Below are positions 26,806 to 37,450 of a stretch of DNA of 64,000 nt, one piece after another. Position 1 is the first letter of the stretch, and each line of letters opens with the position of its first letter. Both the position numbers and the translations under genes were made by a program. The stretch is from Streptomyces violaceusniger. GTDB taxonomy: Bacteria; Actinomycetota; Actinomycetes; Streptomycetales; Streptomycetaceae. Below the pieces are notes generated by a model, which worked only from the letters and a program-made list of their open reading frames with translations, did not search any database and was not told the DNA's origin. The DNA lies in contig BJHW01000001.1 of NCBI GenBank assembly GCA_005405945.1, positions 1,116,001 through 1,180,000 of the forward strand, given 5' to 3'.

Positions 26806-27686
26806 TCACCCGGCGAGCCAGGCCAGGACCTCCCGGTTGATCCGCTCGGGGCGCTCCAGGTGGAGGAAGTGCCCTGCGCCGTCGACCAGCTCCATCCGCG
26901 AGCCCGCGGGCAGGTGGTCCGGGGCCCCCTGGACGACATCGGCGCCTATGCAGCCGTCGTCGGTGCCGTGCAGATAGAGGATGGGGACCTCCCCGGTCGC
27001 GGTGACCGCCTCCTGCTCGGCCGCGTACGCCTCCACATGGCGCGACGGGTCGAACAGCGCCCGGTAGTAGCCGATCGCGGCGGCGAGGTGGGCCGGGTCC
27101 CGCAGGCTCTCCTTGACGTGCGCGATGTCCTCGGCGGCGTCCTTGTACCCGGGCGACCAGTCGCGCCACAGGCCGTCGATCAGGGCCATGTCGTGCGCCG
27201 CCGCCCCGGCCTCGGCCAGCGGCGTCTGGAACAGGAAGATGTAGAAGGAGCGCTTGAACTGGCCGTAGTCATAGTTGAAGAAGTCGGCCAGCACCCCGCC
27301 CAGCGGGGCACCGACATCGTGACCGCGCGCCGCCAGCGCTCGGGGGCGCTGCCGGTGGCGCCGTACGCGGCGATGGCGCCCCAGTCGTGGCCGATGAGCA
27401 CGGCGTCGCCGTCGCCGCCGAACGCCTCGTGGAGCGCGTTGGCGTCCGCGGCGATCGCCCCCGCCTGGTAGGCGCCGTCGGCGGGGATGCCGCTGGGCGC
27501 GTAGCCCCTCATAAAGGGCGCCACGGCGTGGTAGCCCGCGCCCGCGAGCGCGGGAAGCAGATGACGCCAGGAGTGCGCGGAGTCGGGGAAGCCGTGCAAG
27601 CAGAGTGCCAATGGGGCGTCCGCCGGGCCCGCTTCGAAATACCCGAAATCAAGTCCATTTGCGTTGATGTTCTTCAGCTCTGTCAC
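26806..27686 (-). CDS. Epoxide hydrolase / haloalkane dehalogenase-like alpha/beta hydrolase (frameshifted)
   Basis: Start is GTG 27686 (VTELKNINANGLDFGYFE). Oxyanion-hole HGFPDSAHSWRHLLP, nucleophile motif GHDWGAIAA (Asp), C-terminal acid in LHGTDDG and His in GAGHFLHLERPE complete the triad of the Asp-nucleophile hydrolases. The frame breaks in GGGG at 27304-27307; one more C on the coding strand gives VPPLGGVLADFFNYDYG. About 294 residues, cytoplasmic. It could hydrolyse epoxides or haloacids; sequence alone does not decide. Divergent from the MEDS sensor. Confidence 0.83.
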
Positions 27687-27837
27687 GCCCGAGGATGCTA
27701 ATGCACCGTCAGGACGCCGTCCATGTATGGCCGGAACGGGTGCGCGCCGGTTCGGGGAAGTGGCAGACTGCGCCATACCGTCCGGAAATTCGATGACGCA
27801 CCGCGTGTTTTCGCCGGCCGAGCCCCAGGGAGGCCCG

Positions 27838-28788
27838 ATGACCAGCCCGAGCAGCCCCGTCGCGGACCACCGCGACGCGATGATGCACCGCGGATTCCTC
27901 TACCGCGACGAGGAGGAAGTGGTCGACATCTGCGTCCCGTTCCTCCGCGAGGGCCTGGAGGCGGACGACGCCGTGGCCGTCGTCGCGGCCACCTCCAACA
28001 TCGACGCGCTGCGGGACGCGCTCGGGCAGGACGCCAAGGCGGTGCAGTTCGAGGAGGCGCTCAGCTGGTACCAGCACCCGGTCAAGACCATCGCCGCCTA
28101 TGACTCCTTCGTGAAGGCCGAGAAGCCGCGCCGGGTCCGGGTGATCGCCGAACCGGTGTGGCAGGGCCGCACCCCGCTCGAGGTGGTGGAGTGGGCGCGC
28201 TACGAGTCGATCGTCAACGCGGCCTTCGCCCACTCCGGCGCCCGCGCCATCTGCTGCTACGACCGGCGTCTGCTGCACCCCGAGATCCTCGCCTACGCGC
28301 GCCAGACCCACCCCGAGATCATCGACGGTCACGGGCCGGAGAGGAGCGACGCCTACACCGCCCCCGGCCCGTTCAGCGCCACCTGCGACCGGCGCCCCCT
28401 GCCGTCCGCCCCGCGCACGGCCGAGTCCGTGCCGATCGTCTCGACCGACCTGGACGCCGTGCGCGCCTTCGTGGCCGAGCGGGCGAGCCGGCACGGGATG
28501 GGCCATGACGCGCTGCGCAACATGGTCGCGGCCGTGAGCGAGGTGTCCACCACCGCGATCCGGCACGGCGGGGCCCCGGCACGGCTGAGCACCTGGGTTC
28601 ACGACGGCGATCTGGTCTGCGAGATCTCCGGGCCCGGCCACTGGTACCCGGACGCGCTGTGGGGGTTCACCCCGCCGGCCGACTCCGAGCCCGGGTTCGG
28701 GCTGTGGGGCGTCCGCATGCTGTGCGACGTGGTGCAGATGCAGGCCGACGCGGACGGCACCGTCATCCGGCTGCGCACCCGGATCTGA
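27838..28788 (+). CDS. MEDS-domain sensor with anti-sigma (RsbW-like) ATPase domain
   Basis: A 316-residue protein from ATG 27838 behind AGGGAGG (the frame opens at 27664). Residues about 10-180 are a MEDS domain (HRGFLYRDEEEVVDICVPFL; RVRVIAEPVWQGRTP; ICCYDRRLL). Residues about 200-316 are an HATPase_c domain of anti-sigma type (NMVAAVSEVSTTAIRHG, with the N-box; GFGLWGVRMLCD). Such proteins bind or phosphorylate anti-sigma antagonists in Streptomyces sigma-B-like stress networks. No sigma factor or antagonist is adjacent. Confidence 0.83.
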   Translation: MTSPSSPVADHRDAMMHRGFLYRDEEEVVDICVPFLREGLEADDAVAVVAATSNIDALRDALGQDAKAVQFEEALSWYQHPVKTIAAYDSFVKAEKPRRVRVIAEPVWQGRTPLEVVEWARYESIVNAAFAHSGARAICCYDRRLLHPEILAYARQTHPEIIDGHGPERSDAYTAPGPFSATCDRRPLPSAPRTAESVPIVSTDLDAVRAFVAERASRHGMGHDALRNMVAAVSEVSTTAIRHGGAPARLSTWVHDGDLVCEISGPGHWYPDALWGFTPPADSEPGFGLWGVRMLCDVVQMQADADGTVIRLRTRI

Positions 28789-29032
28789 CGTCCCGGAGGG
28801 CCGGACTGACGGCCGGGGTCAGACGACGGCGATGGCCCCGGTGAGGACGGCGAGGGCGAGCTAGCCGAGGGAGACGGGCACGACGCCCACCCGACGGCCG
28901 GACCGACCCGGGCGCCGCCGCCTCCGGCCGGATGCGGCCGGGCCGGTGCGGAGCGACACTGGCGGGGAGGGCAACAGCCGTGATGCGGAGTGTGCGTATG
29001 GATGGGCTGCCATCCGTCTGGGAGAGCACGCG

Positions 29033-30502
<1,470 letters not shown>

Positions 30503-30510
30503 GACTCAGT

Positions 30511-31242
30511 TCATCGGCGTATCCCGTGCTCGGCCAGCGGCCCCACCTCCAGGCCCGCCGCCCGGCACTCCGCCACCACCACGGGCAGCGCGGCCAGCGT
30601 GGCGCGCCAGCAGCCCGTGGCCGCGGCGCGGTCGGTGTCGTGCAGCAGAACGGTGGCCCCGCCGCGCAGATCGCGCCGTACGGCGGCGGCCACCGAACCC
30701 GGGGTGGCGTCCTCGGTCCAGTCGCGCCCCCAGGCCGACCACAGGACCGGGGTGAGCCCGGCCCGTGCCGCCGCCAGCCAGCGGCCGCCGGTGAGGATGC
30801 CGTACGGCGGCCGGTACCACCGCGGCACCGCGCCGGTGGCCAGCCGGATCGCGCGGGCGGCCCGGGCCACCTCGTGGGCGTCCCTGGACACCGTGGCCAG
30901 CCAGGGGCGGCTGTGGGTCCAGCCGTGGACGGCGAGCTCATGGCCCCGGCGGACGATGTCCAGCGTGGTGTGCGGGGAGCGCGTCACGGCGTCCCCCAGG
31001 ACGAAGAAGGTGGCGCGGACGCCGAGCTCGTCGAGCACCTGGAGGAAGCGCGGGGTGGTGCGTGGATCGGGTCCGTCGTCGAAGGTGAGGGCCACGTGGT
31101 CGCGCCGTCCGCGGCCCGCCAGGGCGGGGAACAGGGCGCGCCGGGGCCCGGGCAGCCAGGTACCGGCGGGGGCGAGGTGCGCGGCCACCGCGAGCAGCGC
31201 GGCGTCGCGCACCAGGACACCGGAGCGGTGGCGGACGCTCAT
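30511..31242 (-). CDS. Polysaccharide deacetylase (NodB/CE4 family)
   Basis: Starts at ATG 31242, overlapping the EamA-gene stop by four bases. 243 residues: N-terminal hydrophobic segment, then CE4 motif 1 LTFDDGPDP (metal Asp), motif 2 HGWTHSRP (metal His pair), motif 3 RPPYG and motif 5 LLHDTD. Removes acetyl or formyl groups from N-acetylated sugars at the membrane surface. The operon with an exporter-like EamA protein and SDR enzyme, facing a lipid glycosyltransferase, suggests remodelling of a glycolipid or envelope glycan. Confidence 0.88.
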   Translation of the reverse strand: MSVRHRSGVLVRDAALLAVAAHLAPAGTWLPGPRRALFPALAGRGRRDHVALTFDDGPDPRTTPRFLQVLDELGVRATFFVLGDAVTRSPHTTLDIVRRGHELAVHGWTHSRPWLATVSRDAHEVARAARAIRLATGAVPRWYRPPYGILTGGRWLAAARAGLTPVLWSAWGRDWTEDATPGSVAAAVRRDLRGGATVLLHDTDRAAATGCWRATLAALPVVVAECRAAGLEVGPLAEHGIRR

Positions 31243-32192
31243 GGTGTTCCCTCGCCGCCGGGCCCGCTCCGCCCGCCGGGGAGCGGTGTCCCGGTGTTCC
31301 GCCGCGGTTCGGGGACGGCCTGGTCCCAGCCGCCGCACATGGCGGGCGAGCGGGTCAGGCCCACGATGCCGATGGCCATCAGCAGGATGCCGACCACCTC
31401 GGGCACGATGCGCGGCCCCAGCTCGATGCGCTCGCCGAACAGCATCCAGCCAAGCGCGATGCTGACCAGGGCGTCGCCGAGGGTGAGCGCGGGCTGCGAG
31501 GCGGCCAGGGTGCCCGCGCGCAGGGTGCTCTGCAGCAGCAGGAAGCTCAGCAGTCCCACGGCGCACACCGCGTACAGCGGCCAGTCGGTGAGCACCGCCA
31601 CCACCCCACCGGCGAACCGCCCGGTCAGCTCCTTGATCAGCGCCGCCGTGCAGGCGAAGCAGACGGCGGTGGCGCTGCCGAGGGCGGCGGCGCGTGCGGC
31701 CCCGCGCAGCACCCGGGCCACCGCGATCAGGGCGCCCGCGGCGATCGCCACCACCACCCCCACGGACATCCAGTGGCCGCCCAGTGCCGTGGGCGAGCCG
31801 CTGGAGGGGTCGGCCGCCACCAGGAAGAGCGCGAGCCCGGCGGCGAGCATCACGAACGACAGCCAGGTCCGGCCGTCCGGGCGGTGGCGGAACACCAGAC
31901 TGCCGACCACCAGGGTGAACAGCAGCTCGCTGACCAGCAGCGGCTGGACCACCGAGAGCCGCCCGACCGCCAGCGCGCCCACCTGCGCCAGCGCCGACAC
32001 CACCATGGCGGCAAGGCCGGCCAGCCAGAACGGGCGGCGCAGCAGCCGCGCCAGCCGCAGCAGGCTCCGCATCGGCCCGCCGTCACCCCGTTCCTCCCTG
32101 ACCTGGTCCATCGCGGCACGCCGCTGCAGTACCGAGGCCGCGCCGTTGCCCAGGGCGGACAGCAGGGCCAGCACGACGGTCAGGGCGCTCAC
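31239..32192 (-). CDS. EamA/DMT-superfamily multi-TM transporter
   Basis: A 317-residue membrane protein from GTG 32192 (GTGA overlap with the SDR stop). About nine to ten hydrophobic helices in two halves ([40 protein letters not shown]), with a hydrophilic Pro/Gly tail of about 30 residues. DMT proteins export metabolites or flip lipids. The pair of overlapping stops places it firmly in the SDR-EamA-deacetylase operon; a lipid or sugar-lipid substrate is inferred. Confidence 0.83.
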   Translation of the reverse strand: MSALTVVLALLSALGNGAASVLQRRAAMDQVREERGDGGPMRSLLRLARLLRRPFWLAGLAAMVVSALAQVGALAVGRLSVVQPLLVSELLFTLVVGSLVFRHRPDGRTWLSFVMLAAGLALFLVAADPSSGSPTALGGHWMSVGVVVAIAAGALIAVARVLRGAARAAALGSATAVCFACTAALIKELTGRFAGGVVAVLTDWPLYAVCAVGLLSFLLLQSTLRAGTLAASQPALTLGDALVSIALGWMLFGERIELGPRIVPEVVGILLMAIGIVGLTRSPAMCGGWDQAVPEPRRNTGTPLPGGRSGPGGEGTP

Positions 32193-32974
32193 CGGGGGTC
32201 ACCCGAAGCGTGTGGCCAACCGGTGGTACAGCCGGGGGTCAGGGCCCGGACCACCGCGGGCAGCCGCATCCAGGCCGGTACGTACACCTCGTCCCGCCCG
32301 CGCTCGACGGCGTCCCAGACCGCGTCGGCGATCCGCTCGGGCGGCAGCGGGCGGGGCAGCCGCCGGGTGTACGGGGCGCCGCGCCGGGCGAAGAACGGGG
32401 TGTCCACCACGCCGGGGACCACATGGGTGACACGCACACCGGCCCGGCTCAGCTCGTGGCGCAGGGCGTCGGCGAAGACGCCGAGCGCGGCCTTGGCCGC
32501 GGAGTACACCGCCTCACCGCGCACCCCGACGGTCCCGGCCACCGAGCCGATCAGCACGATGTGTCCGCGCCGCTCGGCCTCCATCCGGGGGACGACCATG
32601 CGGACCAGGCGCATCGCGGCGAGCAGATCCACGCGGACCACCTGGTCGATGGCGGCGGGCGGCATGGTGGCGAAGGGGCCCGCCCAGCCCACGCCCGCCC
32701 CCGCGACCAGCAGATCCACCCGTCCGGCGGCACGGAGGGCGTCGTGGACGAGCGCCTCCGGACCCTCCGGCGCGGCCAGGTCGACGGGGAGGGCGAGCGC
32801 CGACGTCCTGGCGGCCACGCGGTCGAGCCGTTCCCGGTGGCGGCCGCTGACCAGCAGCCGCCATCCGCCCTCGGCCGCGATCCGGTCGGCGACGGCGGCC
32901 CCGATGCCCGAGGAGGCGCCGGTCACCAGCGCGACCCTCGTCCCGGTGGCTGCCGGATGCCCGGTGTCCCGCAC
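32189..32974 (-). CDS. Short-chain dehydrogenase/reductase
   Basis: Start taken as GTG 32974 ([11 protein letters not shown]); the frame remains open to 33139. About 261 residues. Rossmann motif VTGASSGIG, catalytic YSAAK with upstream Ser in VLIGSVAG. The usual NNAG structural motif is altered to VAGAGVG. First gene of a tightly overlapping operon with EamA and deacetylase. NAD(P)-linked oxidoreductase; substrate unknown. Confidence 0.85.
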   Translation of the reverse strand: MRDTGHPAATGTRVALVTGASSGIGAAVADRIAAEGGWRLLVSGRHRERLDRVAARTSALALPVDLAAPEGPEALVHDALRAAGRVDLLVAGAGVGWAGPFATMPPAAIDQVVRVDLLAAMRLVRMVVPRMEAERRGHIVLIGSVAGTVGVRGEAVYSAAKAALGVFADALRHELSRAGVRVTHVVPGVVDTPFFARRGAPYTRRLPRPLPPERIADAVWDAVERGRDEVYVPAWMRLPAVVRALTPGCTTGWPHASGDPR

Positions 32975-33150
32975 ATGGCCGCGATCCAGGGGGTGTCCGG
33001 GAGGGGGCGGATCATGGCATCTCCCTGTCTCGCCGCCGACCGGCCGCTGGTCCTGGGTCACCGGCCGTCGAGCGCGCGGTTTGACGGCATGCGGGGCGGA
33101 TACCTCCAGTGAGCCATGAGGAGCCGCGCCTCGCACCATCGGAGGTGGTC

Positions 33151-34250
33151 ATGCACCCGCCGTCGGCACGCTTTCTCGTTGTCAGCGCCGGAATGGGGGC
33201 CGGACACGACGCGGTCGCCGCCGAGCTGGTCCGCAGGCTGGAGGACCGGGGTCAGGGGGCCGGCCGGGTGGATGTGCTGGAGTTGCTGCCGCACCGGCTC
33301 GGGCGGGGCTGCGTTCGTTCTATCGGACGACCATCCGCCGCGCCCCGGTGGTGTACGAGGGCATCTACCGGGCGTTCTTCCGCCCCGGCAGGGGCCCCCG
33401 GCCGGGCAGCGCCCCGCTGGCCGCGCTCGCCGAGGACCGGCTGCTGGCGCTGGTGGAGCGGGAGCGGCCGGACGTCGTCGTCCCGGTGTTCCATCTGGCC
33501 GCGCAGCTGACCGGCAGGCTGCGGGCGCGCGGGGCCCTGGAGGTGCCCAGCGCGGTCGTGGTGACCGATTTCGCGGTGCACCGCCAGTGGCTGCACCCGG
33601 GCAACGATCTGCATCTGTGTATCACCCCGGACGCCGCGGACACGGTGCGCCGGGCGCTGGGCCGCCCGTCGGTGGCCACCGGACCGGTGGTGGCGTCGCG
33701 CTTCTTCGGCCCGGCGCGGGGGGCGGCGCGGTGGCGGCGGCGCCTGGGCGCGCTCGGGCCCGGGAGGCCGCCGGTGCTGCTGTCCGTGGGGGCGTGGGGC
33801 GCGGGCACCCGCGTGGCGGACACCGCGCGGCTGGTGTCCGGGGCGGGGTATCTGCCGGTGGTGCTGTGCGGCCGGGACGAACGGCTGCGCGCCGAGCTGT
33901 CGCGCCGCCCGGAGGTGGCGGCCCTCGGCTGGGAGCCGGACATGCCGGGTCTGCTGGCCGCCGTACGGGCCGTGGTGGACAACGCGGCCGGTCAGACCGC
34001 CCTGGAGGCGCTGGCCACCGGGGTGCCCGTGATCGGCTACCGCCCCATCCCGGGCCACGGCCGCGAGGGCGTCCGGCGGATGGCGGCGCTGGGGCTCTCG
34101 GACCACGCGCGGGACGCGTGGGACCTGGTGCGGCTGCTCGATACGCTCACCGAGCCCTCCGCCTGGCGGGAGCGCCGTGTCGCGGCGGGCCGCCGGCTGT
34201 TCGCCGACGACGCCGCCGCCCGGCTGATCGACAACAGGGTCGCCGCCTGA
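33151..34250 (+). CDS. MGDG-synthase-like lipid glycosyltransferase (frameshifted)
   Basis: Starts at ATG 33151 with GGAGG (33141-33145). N-terminal FLVVSAGMGAGHDAVAAELV is the MGDG-synthase/MurG lipid-acceptor motif. The frame breaks at the GGG of 33301-33303; one more G gives HRLGAGLRSFYRTT and continues to the C-terminus. The donor domain has VVLCGRDERLRAEL, LGWEPDMPGLLAAVRAVVDN and the nucleotide-sugar motif GGQ-like AAGQTALEALATGVPVIG. About 366 residues. Related enzymes add hexoses to diacylglycerol or similar lipids at the inner membrane. Divergent from the SDR-EamA-deacetylase operon. Confidence 0.83.
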
Positions 34251-34360
34251 GCGGCCCCGGGAGGAGCTAAGCGCTCCGCTGGAAGTGCCCTGACCCCCCG
34301 TCGATCGTCCGCGGAGCCGTCGTGGCTGGTCGCGCCCGCGCGGCGGAGCCGCATATCGAC

Positions 34361-34378
34361 ACAGCCCCGCGCTCCTTC
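34361..34378. terminator. Possible hairpin CCCCG-N8-CGGGG between convergent genes
   Basis: Short stem midway between the glycosyltransferase stop and the importer's last gene; it could serve both strands. Weak evidence. Confidence 0.3.
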
Positions 34379-34416
34379 GGGGCGCACCGAACCGCAGCCG
34401 ACGTCCGCCGATCCGC

Positions 34417-35447
34417 TTAGCCCGCCTTCTTGACGAACTCGGTGGTGTAGGTCTTCTTCAGATCCACCGTGGCGTTCTTCAGGTTGGGGTTGAACGCCTT
34501 GAGGACGCGCTCGACGGTCGCCGGGCCGTCCGCCGGCATCACCCCGTCCTTGGTGAACATCGGCAGGGTGCTCTTGATGGCCTCCGCGTAGAGCTTGGCG
34601 CCGCCCTGCGCGTAGTCGCTCGGCATCTTGGCGGCGATGTCCTCGGCCGAGTGGGTGGACATCCACTTGAGGGTCTTCACGAAGGCGTTGGCCAGCTTCT
34701 GCACCGTGTCCTTGTGGCTGTTCACCCAGTCGGTGTTCATGTACAGCGAGGAGGAGGGGTACAGACCGCCGAGCGCCTGCTTGGAGCCCTCGGGGGTACG
34801 CATGTCGATCAGGACCTTGCCGATCTTCTGCTCCACGATCTGGGCGACCGTCGGATCGGTGGTCATACCGCCCTGGATGGAGCCCTGCTTGAGGGCCGAG
34901 ATGAAGGTCTGGCCCGCGCCGACCGCCACCGGGGTGAACTCGCTGGTCTTCACGCCGCTGTCGACCGCGAGGTACTTGGTCAGGAAGTCCGTGGAGGAGC
35001 CCAGACCGGTGACACCGAGCTTCTTGCCCTTGAAGTCCTCGGGCGATTTCAGCTCGCCCGCCGCCTTGTTGGAGACCACCTCGACCTCGCCGGGGCCTGG
35101 GCGAGCTGGACGACGGACTCCACCTGCTTGCCCTTGACCTGCAGATCGAGGGTGTGGTCGTAGAAGCCGACGACGCCCTGGACATCGCCCGCGACCAGCG
35201 AGGTGGTGGCCTGCACCCCGGCGGGCTCGGTGAGCAGCTGGACCTTGAGGCCCTCGGCCTTGAAGTAGCCGAGCCGCTGGGTGAGCATCGCGGGCATGTA
35301 GATGACCTTGTCCAGGCCACCCACCATGATCTTGACCTTGCCGTCGTCGCCACCGGAGGCGCTGGAGTCGCCGCCGCAGGCGGTGAGGGTGGTCAGAGCG
35401 AGCGCCGCGGCGACCGCGGCCGCGGAGAACTTGGCACTGCTGCGCAT
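34417..35447 (-). CDS. ABC transporter substrate-binding lipoprotein, NMT1/THI5-like (frameshifted)
   Basis: ATG 35447 with a lipoprotein signal ending LTACGG (Cys24). Mature start KIMVGGLDKVIYMPAMLTQR and GVVGFYDHTLDLQV are typical of the NMT1 group. The frame breaks at GGGG 35092-35095; one extra C on the coding strand restores QAPGEVEVVSNKAAGELKSP, followed by KKLGVTGLGSSTDFLTKYL. About 343 residues. Binds an unknown small organic ligand (pyrimidine-, sulfonate- or aromatic-type). Last gene of an ATPase-permease-binding protein operon. Confidence 0.86.
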
Positions 35448-35529
35448 GAGGTCACGTCCTTGTGAGCGGTGATGAGCGGGGAGAAGGAGGGTGGGGGCTC
35501 GGCGGGAGCCGGGAAGAAGGAGGCGGGGC

Positions 35530-36405
35530 TCAGCGGTCCTCGCCGGGCTGGGCGGGCTTCCAGCGGAAGAGCCGCTTCTCGAGGAAGGTCAGCAGCCCCT
35601 CGGCGAGCAGGGCCACCACGGCGAGGATCACCATGGCGGCGTACACACCGGCGGCGTTGAAGGTGCCCTGCGAGGAGGACACCAGCAGGCCGAGCCCCTT
35701 GGTGGCGCCGATGTACTCGCCGACGATGGCGCCGATGAGGGCGAAGCCGAAGCTGACGTGGAGGCTGGTGAAGATCCATGAGGTGGCGGAGGGAATCACC
35801 ACCTGGAGGGTGACCTGGCGGTTGCTCGCGCCGAGGATCCGGGAGTTGGCCACCAGGTTGCGGTCGACCTCCCGGGCGCCCTGGAAGGCGTTGAAGAAGA
35901 CCGGGAAGAAGACCAGGACGACGGCCGAGGCCACCTTCGAGGCCGGGCCGAGGCCGAACCAGATGAGGAAGATGGGCGCGAGCACGATCCGCGGCAGCGC
36001 GTTGAGCACCTTGATGTACGGGCCGAGCACATCGGCGAGGAAGGCGATCCGGCCGAACGCGATCCCCAGGACCACACCGGCCACGACGCCGATGCCCCAG
36101 CCCAGGAGCGCCTCGTAGAGCGTGTACCAGATCTGCTCCCACAGCGAGCCCTGCGCGGTGCCGTGCAGCGCCCACTGCTTGAGCTGCTCCCAGATCTTCG
36201 AGGGCATCGAGAAGTTGAAGGGGTCGATGACGGAGGCGCGGGCCAGCCATTCCCACAGCCCGATGACGCCGAGGAGCACCAGGGCGCGGGTGCTCTGGAC
36301 GAGGATGGCGCGGTTGCGCGCGGCGCGCGCCCGGGCCCTGGAGCGCTCCGTACCGGGTGTCTTGCCGACAGCGGGGGCGGCCGTGGCGGAGATGGTCTCA
36401 GGCAT
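35530..36405 (-). CDS. ABC transporter permease (SsuC/TauC type)
   Basis: An intact permease of about 291 residues. ATG 36405 overlaps the ATPase stop by 8 bases (an alternative GTG lies at 36414). About six TM segments; cytoplasmic EAA loop GAREVDRNLVANSRILGASN. The N-terminal 35 residues are Ala/Arg-rich and cytoplasmic. Works with the ATPase and binding protein of this operon. Confidence 0.9.
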   Translation of the reverse strand: MPETISATAAPAVGKTPGTERSRARARAARNRAILVQSTRALVLLGVIGLWEWLARASVIDPFNFSMPSKIWEQLKQWALHGTAQGSLWEQIWYTLYEALLGWGIGVVAGVVLGIAFGRIAFLADVLGPYIKVLNALPRIVLAPIFLIWFGLGPASKVASAVVLVFFPVFFNAFQGAREVDRNLVANSRILGASNRQVTLQVVIPSATSWIFTSLHVSFGFALIGAIVGEYIGATKGLGLLVSSSQGTFNAAGVYAAMVILAVVALLAEGLLTFLEKRLFRWKPAQPGEDR

Positions 36406-37210
36406 CGACGGCACCCCTCTCGCGGGTGATGCGGACCTCTTCGCCGAGCGAGGACCAGATCTCCCGGTAGATCTCCACGAACCGCGGCTCCAGCCGCACC
36501 GACTCCACCTTGCGGGGCCGGGGCAGATCGATCTCGAAGACCTCCTTGACGGTGGCCGGTCCGGCCGTCATCACCACGACCTTGTCGGCCAGGGCGATGG
36601 ACTCCTCCAGGTCGTGGGTGACGAAGACGACGCACGCGCCGGTTCCCGCCCACAGCTCCAGGAGTTCGTCCGACATCAGCGCACGGGTCTGCACGTCGAG
36701 CGCCGAGAACGGCTCGTCCATGAGCAGGATCTCGGGGTCGTTGACGAAGGTGGACGCGAGCGCCACGCGCTTGCGCTGACCGCCCGAGAGCTGGTGCGGA
36801 TAGCGGTCCTCGAAGGAGGTCAGGCCGACCCGGGCCAGCCACTCACGGGCCCGCTCCTTCGCCTCCGCCTTGGGCACACCGCGGAAGCGCGGACCGGCCA
36901 TCACGTTCGACAGCACGCTGCGCCAGGGGAAGACCGCGTCCTGCTGGAAGACGAAGCCGACGTTGGAGGCGATGCCGCGGACCGGCTCACCGGCCACCAG
37001 CACATCGCCATCGGTGGGCTCCTCCAACCCGCTGACCAGCGTCAGCGTCGTGGACTTGCCGCAGCCGGTGGGCCCGACGACGGCGACGAACTCACCGTGT
37101 CCGACGGTCAGGTCCAGATCCCTGACCGCGGTGTGGAGGGCCCCGGACGGAGTCCGGAACGCCTTGCTCGTTCCCCGCAGCTCAATGGCGGGACTGGTGT
37201 GGCTGCTCAT
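36398..37210 (-). CDS. ABC transporter ATP-binding protein
   Basis: Start taken as ATG 37210 (MSSHTSPAIELRG); the frame extends to a GTG at 37279, which lies within an inverted repeat and is a less likely start. 270 residues with Walker A GPTGCGKSTT, Q-loop FVFQQDAVFPW, signature LSGGQRKRVALA, Walker B ILLMDEPFSALD and H-loop VTHDLEES. Family of SsuB/TauB/NrtD. First gene of the operon and divergent from the CitA/CitB-type sensor kinase. Confidence 0.9.
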   Translation of the reverse strand: MSSHTSPAIELRGTSKAFRTPSGALHTAVRDLDLTVGHGEFVAVVGPTGCGKSTTLTLVSGLEEPTDGDVLVAGEPVRGIASNVGFVFQQDAVFPWRSVLSNVMAGPRFRGVPKAEAKERAREWLARVGLTSFEDRYPHQLSGGQRKRVALASTFVNDPEILLMDEPFSALDVQTRALMSDELLELWAGTGACVVFVTHDLEESIALADKVVVMTAGPATVKEVFEIDLPRPRKVESVRLEPRFVEIYREIWSSLGEEVRITRERGAVDA

Positions 37211-37250
37211 GGCCGGGAGGGTAGGAGTGACCCGCGCCACAGCGGCAGTC

Positions 37251-37281
37251 TTGTGAGCACAACGCGCCCTTGCGCTCACAA
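37251..37281. promoter_or_regulatory. Inverted repeat TTGTGAGC-N15-GCTCACAA
   Basis: Perfect 8-bp arms whose centres are 23 bp apart, about two helical turns, between the ABC operon and the divergent two-component genes. It is a good candidate for the binding site of the adjacent response regulator. Confidence 0.5.
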
Positions 37282-37450
37282 ACCGCGTTCTGCTCGTTTT
37301 GCTCGCGCCCGCGCAACGAAAACGCTACGGAGACTGGGCATACGCCCCGGGCGCCTTTACGGTGCCTTCACAGCACCATAAACGGACGAAGTACTACCGC
37401 TCGCGTACGGGACCACACGGGACCTCGAGACGGGAGACAGGGGGCCCATC

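Noticed and set aside
28789..29032. Remnant of a membrane protein between the sensor and fumC
   Set aside because: Minus strand shows LALAVLTGAIAVV before a stop, but another stop lies directly upstream and no start exists; too short to call.
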